9,432 nucleotides of DNA from Atopobiaceae bacterium UBA7016 (GTDB taxonomy: Bacteria > Actinomycetota > Coriobacteriia > Coriobacteriales > Atopobiaceae), in NCBI GenBank assembly GCA_002449555.1, contig DJXA01000184.1, positions 1 through 9,432 of the forward strand. Direction: 5' to 3'. Positions 6,546-9,432 of the stretch are shown in pieces (the stretch's first letter is position 1; each line of letters begins with the position of its first letter). The position numbers were made by a program, and so were the translations under genes. The notes beneath the pieces were generated by a model. It made no database searches and was not told the DNA's origin. It saw only the letters and a list, made by a program, of their open reading frames with translations.

Positions 6546-6569
6546 TTGACGGATTGGCTGGAGCCCCGG
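6546..6569 (+). promoter_or_regulatory. TTGACG-GATTGGC motif facing GH3 enzyme 2
   Basis: TTGACGGATTGGCTGGAGCC begins at 6546 and matches the minus-strand copy at 6507-6484 with small gaps, including the following GCCCCG. GATTGGC is at 6552-6558, and its reverse complement GCCAATC is at 6494-6500. The motif is 66 bases upstream of the GH3 start. No -10 box is evident at normal spacing. Together with the opposite copy it forms an interrupted inverted repeat centred near 6526. Confidence 0.45.
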
Positions 6570-6611
6570 CCGAAGGAGACTCCGCGAAAGGCGGAAGAGG
6601 GGAGCAAAGAA

Positions 6612-9395
6612 ATGGCGTTTGGAAGAAGGAAGGATGGCACCATCAGGCGTCCCTTCCGCATTTTGTTTGCGTTGATGTGCCTGATCACGGCCGCGTTGGT
6701 CGCGCTAAACGTGGCCATGTTTGGCCTTGTGTTCCCGCACCTGGACATCCTTCAGGTGTTCACGTCGAGGCCAGATATGGAAAAGACGTCTCTTGTTGAG
6801 GCGAGCCAGGCCACGGCCGACATTACTGAGGAGGTCGAGTCCGAGGGCCTTATCCTGCTCACAAACAATGGCGCGCTGCCGCTTGCGGGTGTGGACAAGG
6901 TGAACGTGTTCGGCTCTACCGTCGGTAACAACTTCTCGTATGGCGGCACGGGCTCCGGTTCTGGTGACGCAAGCAAGAACGTTACGTTCTATCAGGGTCT
7001 TGAGAACGCCGGCCTTGCGGTGAACCCTGATCTGATGAGCTTCTATGAGGCGAATGCCGTCTCGAGCCAGGATATGGGTCTCGTCGGTACCGACTGGAAC
7101 CTCTACGAGCTGCCGCAGTCTGACTACGACCAGGCGCTCATCGACGGTGCGAAGTCCTACTCAGACGTTGCCATCGTGGTCATCACTCGTAAGGGTGGCG
7201 AGGGCTTCGACCTCCCGACGAGCATGGCTGGTTACACCGGTTCCGAGGACTCGCGCCACTATCTCGAGCTCACGCCCAACGAGGAAGACCTCCTTGCCAT
7301 GGCCAAGAGCAACTTCGGAACGGTTGTCGTGGTCCTCAACAGCCCCAATGCCATGGAGCTGGGCTTCCTCGAGGACGAGGCAATTGACGCGGCGTTGTGG
7401 GTCGGTACGCCCGGTGCTACTGGCTGCAACGCCATCGGCAAGGCGCTCACTGGTGCAATCAACCCCTCGGGCAAGACAGTTGACACCTTTGCTTACGAGG
7501 TCGAGAGTGCTCCGAGCTACTACAACTTTGGCAGCTATGACTACTCCAACATCGGTTATGTGAACGGCGCCATGTTTGCCGGCACCGGCGACGCTGCTTC
7601 TGGCGAGGATCCCTATCACTACGTCGAGTACGTAGAGGGCATCTATGTGGGCTACCGCTACTATGAGACGGCCGCCGCGGATGGCTTCATCGACTATGAC
7701 AAGACCGTGCAGTTCCCCTTCGGGTACGGTCTCTCCTACACGAGCTTCGATGAGACGCTTGACGACGTGAAGCTCTCTGGCGATACCGTTACTGCCACCG
7801 TGACGGTGACCAATACGGGTTCGGTGGCCGGCAAGCAGGTCGTGGAGCTTTACTACACTGCCCCTTATACCAAGGGTGGCATCGAGAAGAGCGCTGTGGC
7901 GCTTGTTGAGTTCGACAAGACCAAGCTGCTCGAGCCCGGCGAGAGCCAGACGCTTACCATCACCTTCAACCGTGACGACATGGCAAGCTACGACTACACC
8001 GGAGTGAAGGCCGAGGGTGGCGCCTACGTGCTGGAGAAGGGCGACTATCAGATCAACCTCCAAAGCGACTCTCACACCGTCGTTGACTCCAAGACTGTGA
8101 CCATCGACCGCGACTACATCTTCAACGATTCTCATGACGGCGCGCGCAAGGGCGACCTGGTTGCGGCCACCAACCTCTTCGACGACGTGTCGTTTGGCGA
8201 CGGGCTTGTGTACCTGAGCCGTGCCGACTGGGCGGGAACCATGCCCACCGAGCGCGCCGCAGCGACGAAGGAGGCCACTCCCGAGGTGATCGAAGCCCTC
8301 ACCAACCCGCAGCTCATCGAGCTGGGCTATACCGAGGACATCACCACCGGCAAGAACAATGGCCTGAAGCTTGCTGACATGAAGGGCCTTGACTACGATG
8401 ACCCGCAGTGGGAGCTCCTGCTTGACCAGGTGAAACTTGGCGAGATGAAGGTACTCGTGGGCACCGCCGGCTGGCTCACTGCAAGCGTTCCGTCTGTGGG
8501 CAAGCCTGCCATCGTGGAGTGCGACGGCCCCAACGGCATCAACAATATCATGGTTGGCGTCAATGGTACGCAGCTCACGGGTCAGAGTGTGCTGGGCATG
8601 ACGTGGAACAAGGAGCTTGCCGAGCGTGTTGGCGCCCTGCTGGCTGAGGAGGCCAAGGAATATGGCATCGGTGGCCTGTACGCTCCTGCCGTGAACACGC
8701 ACCGCAGCCCCTTCGGCGGCCGCAACTATGAGTATGTGTCCGAGGATGGTACCGTTGCGGGCAAGATCGTGGCCGCCGAGATGCGTGGCCTGCGCTCGGG
8801 TGACGTGTATGGTTATCTCAAGCACTTCGCGCTGAACGACCAAGAGACGCATCGTGGCGATGGCGGCCTCCTCACCTGGGCAAATGAGCAGTCCATGCGC
8901 GAGCTCTACCTGCGCGCTTTTGAGATTGTGGTGAAGGAGGGCGGTACTACGGGCATCATGAGCTCCTACAACCGTCTGGGCACCACGCCGACGGCCGAGA
9001 GCTATGCACTGCTTACGCAGGTGCTGCGCAACGAGTGGGGCTTCCGTGGCGCCGTAATCACCGATTGCACCATGTCCGCGGACACCTCCGACGTGAACCG
9101 AAGCTTGCGCGCAGGCAATGACCTCAACCTCAACTTCCTGCAGGACCTGCGCATGGGCAAGGAGACCACGGGTACCGTGGACGGTCGCAACGCACTTCGC
9201 AAGGCAGCTCACAACGTGCTTTACATGGTGGCGAACTCCGCAGCTATGGAGACTGCTCCCGAGGCAGGCTTGACCAAGACGATCAAGACCGGCTTCATTG
9301 GCGCTGACGTCGTGCTTGCCGCACTGCTGGGACTTTACTTCTTCCGCCGCCACAAGAAGATGGTCGCGTGGCGCGCGCAGGAGGCCAACAAGTAA
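6612..9395 (+). CDS. Circularly permuted family 3 glycoside hydrolase, anchored at both ends
   Basis: A 927-residue GH3 enzyme with permuted domains: alpha/beta sandwich (about 75-300), fibronectin-III-like domain (about 385-495), connector (500-585), then the TIM-barrel domain (about 585-880). Barrel motifs are D638 in CDGPNG, HRSPFGGRNYEY (697-708), K737-H738 in LKHFALNDQE and nucleophile D818 in AVITDC. The acid/base candidate E197 sits in GGEGFDLP in the N-terminal part. Compared with normal-order GH3s, DW is DC here and the Arg of DGPxGxR is N644. Helix 1 (about 17-41) follows a basic N-terminus (GRRKDGTIRRPFR); a C-terminal helix (about 894-911) is followed by RRHKK. Both ends are thus predicted inside and the catalytic body outside. 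The ATG at 6612 with AGGGGAG (6598-6604) seven bases upstream is preferred over a GTG at 6501. Permuted GH3s are known from Ruminococcus albus and Butyrivibrio. Probable external beta-glucosidase; substrate unknown. Confidence 0.88.
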   Translation: MAFGRRKDGTIRRPFRILFALMCLITAALVALNVAMFGLVFPHLDILQVFTSRPDMEKTSLVEASQATADITEEVESEGLILLTNNGALPLAGVDKVNVFGSTVGNNFSYGGTGSGSGDASKNVTFYQGLENAGLAVNPDLMSFYEANAVSSQDMGLVGTDWNLYELPQSDYDQALIDGAKSYSDVAIVVITRKGGEGFDLPTSMAGYTGSEDSRHYLELTPNEEDLLAMAKSNFGTVVVVLNSPNAMELGFLEDEAIDAALWVGTPGATGCNAIGKALTGAINPSGKTVDTFAYEVESAPSYYNFGSYDYSNIGYVNGAMFAGTGDAASGEDPYHYVEYVEGIYVGYRYYETAAADGFIDYDKTVQFPFGYGLSYTSFDETLDDVKLSGDTVTATVTVTNTGSVAGKQVVELYYTAPYTKGGIEKSAVALVEFDKTKLLEPGESQTLTITFNRDDMASYDYTGVKAEGGAYVLEKGDYQINLQSDSHTVVDSKTVTIDRDYIFNDSHDGARKGDLVAATNLFDDVSFGDGLVYLSRADWAGTMPTERAAATKEATPEVIEALTNPQLIELGYTEDITTGKNNGLKLADMKGLDYDDPQWELLLDQVKLGEMKVLVGTAGWLTASVPSVGKPAIVECDGPNGINNIMVGVNGTQLTGQSVLGMTWNKELAERVGALLAEEAKEYGIGGLYAPAVNTHRSPFGGRNYEYVSEDGTVAGKIVAAEMRGLRSGDVYGYLKHFALNDQETHRGDGGLLTWANEQSMRELYLRAFEIVVKEGGTTGIMSSYNRLGTTPTAESYALLTQVLRNEWGFRGAVITDCTMSADTSDVNRSLRAGNDLNLNFLQDLRMGKETTGTVDGRNALRKAAHNVLYMVANSAAMETAPEAGLTKTIKTGFIGADVVLAALLGLYFFRRHKKMVAWRAQEANK

Positions 9396-9432
9396 CGGCT
9401 TCGTGACGAGTGACCGATAGGGGTAGCCCCCA

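Noticed and set aside
6581..6595. TCCGC-gaaag-GCGGA hairpin just upstream of the GH3 enzyme 2 ribosome binding site
   Set aside because: A five-pair stem is expected by chance in GC-rich DNA and it does not cover the ribosome binding site.
6501..6611. Upstream GTG start adding 37 residues to GH3 enzyme 2
   Set aside because: It would place coding sequence across the divergent regulatory repeat and a polar stretch before the membrane helix; the ATG at 6612 has a good ribosome binding site.
7161..9353. 730-codon open frame on the minus strand opposite GH3 enzyme 2
   Set aside because: Again a low-complexity shadow of GC-biased codons with no recognisable motif, opposite a well-supported gene.
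9420..9430. GGGG-tag-CCCC mini-hairpin after GH3 enzyme 2 as a terminator
   Set aside because: The stem is only four pairs and the window ends before any T-run could be seen.

Overview
This window looks like a chromosomal segment from a high-GC Gram-positive bacterium, probably an anaerobic gut-type actinobacterium of the Coriobacteriia (Collinsella/Olsenella-like). That placement is an inference from GC-rich codon use, membrane-anchored family 3 glycoside hydrolases and the LytTR/GHKL regulatory pair; no taxonomic marker gene is present. The window holds two large GH3 beta-glucosidase-type enzymes, a small GtrA-like membrane protein, a LytTR two-component system with a methyltransferase in its operon, and the tail of a REP-associated transposase with its palindromic repeat.

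Layout. Positions 1-435 (+) are the 3' part of a REP-associated tyrosine transposase (RAYT) gene. Right after its stop, 439-554 hold a palindromic repeat array: one inverted copy plus two tandem 28-bp units. A regulatory region at about 560-643 has a TTGAC/GATTGGC motif, a 16-bp palindrome and a hairpin that buries the ribosome binding site. It leads into GH3 enzyme 1 (644-3196, +) and a GtrA-like four-helix protein (3233-3667, +), apparently one operon. A perfect 26-bp-arm inverted repeat (3670-3736) separates these from a convergent minus-strand operon. Read from its promoter, that operon is a LytTR response regulator (6432-5719), a GHKL-like sensor kinase (5719-4421, start overlapping the previous stop) and a class I SAM methyltransferase (4408-3746). 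A 179-bp divergent intergenic region (6433-6611) carries an imperfect inverted repeat whose arms point at the two divergent genes. GH3 enzyme 2 (6612-9395, +) follows, and 37 bases remain after it with no supported feature. No gap exceeds 300 bases. I saw no tRNA, rRNA, CRISPR array or complete mobile element.

How the parts may fit together (inference). Enzyme 1 has the normal GH3 domain order, no signal peptide and a C-terminal hydrophobic tail, so its catalytic part is probably on the cytoplasmic face of the membrane. Enzyme 2 is a circularly permuted GH3 (sandwich, fibronectin-like domain, then barrel) with a membrane helix at each end, so its catalytic part is probably outside. The same TTGAC-GATTGGC sequence lies 66-80 bases upstream of the start codons of enzyme 1, enzyme 2 and the response regulator. 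This suggests one regulon in which an external and an internal beta-glycosidase are controlled together with the two-component system. The substrate cannot be read from the sequence.
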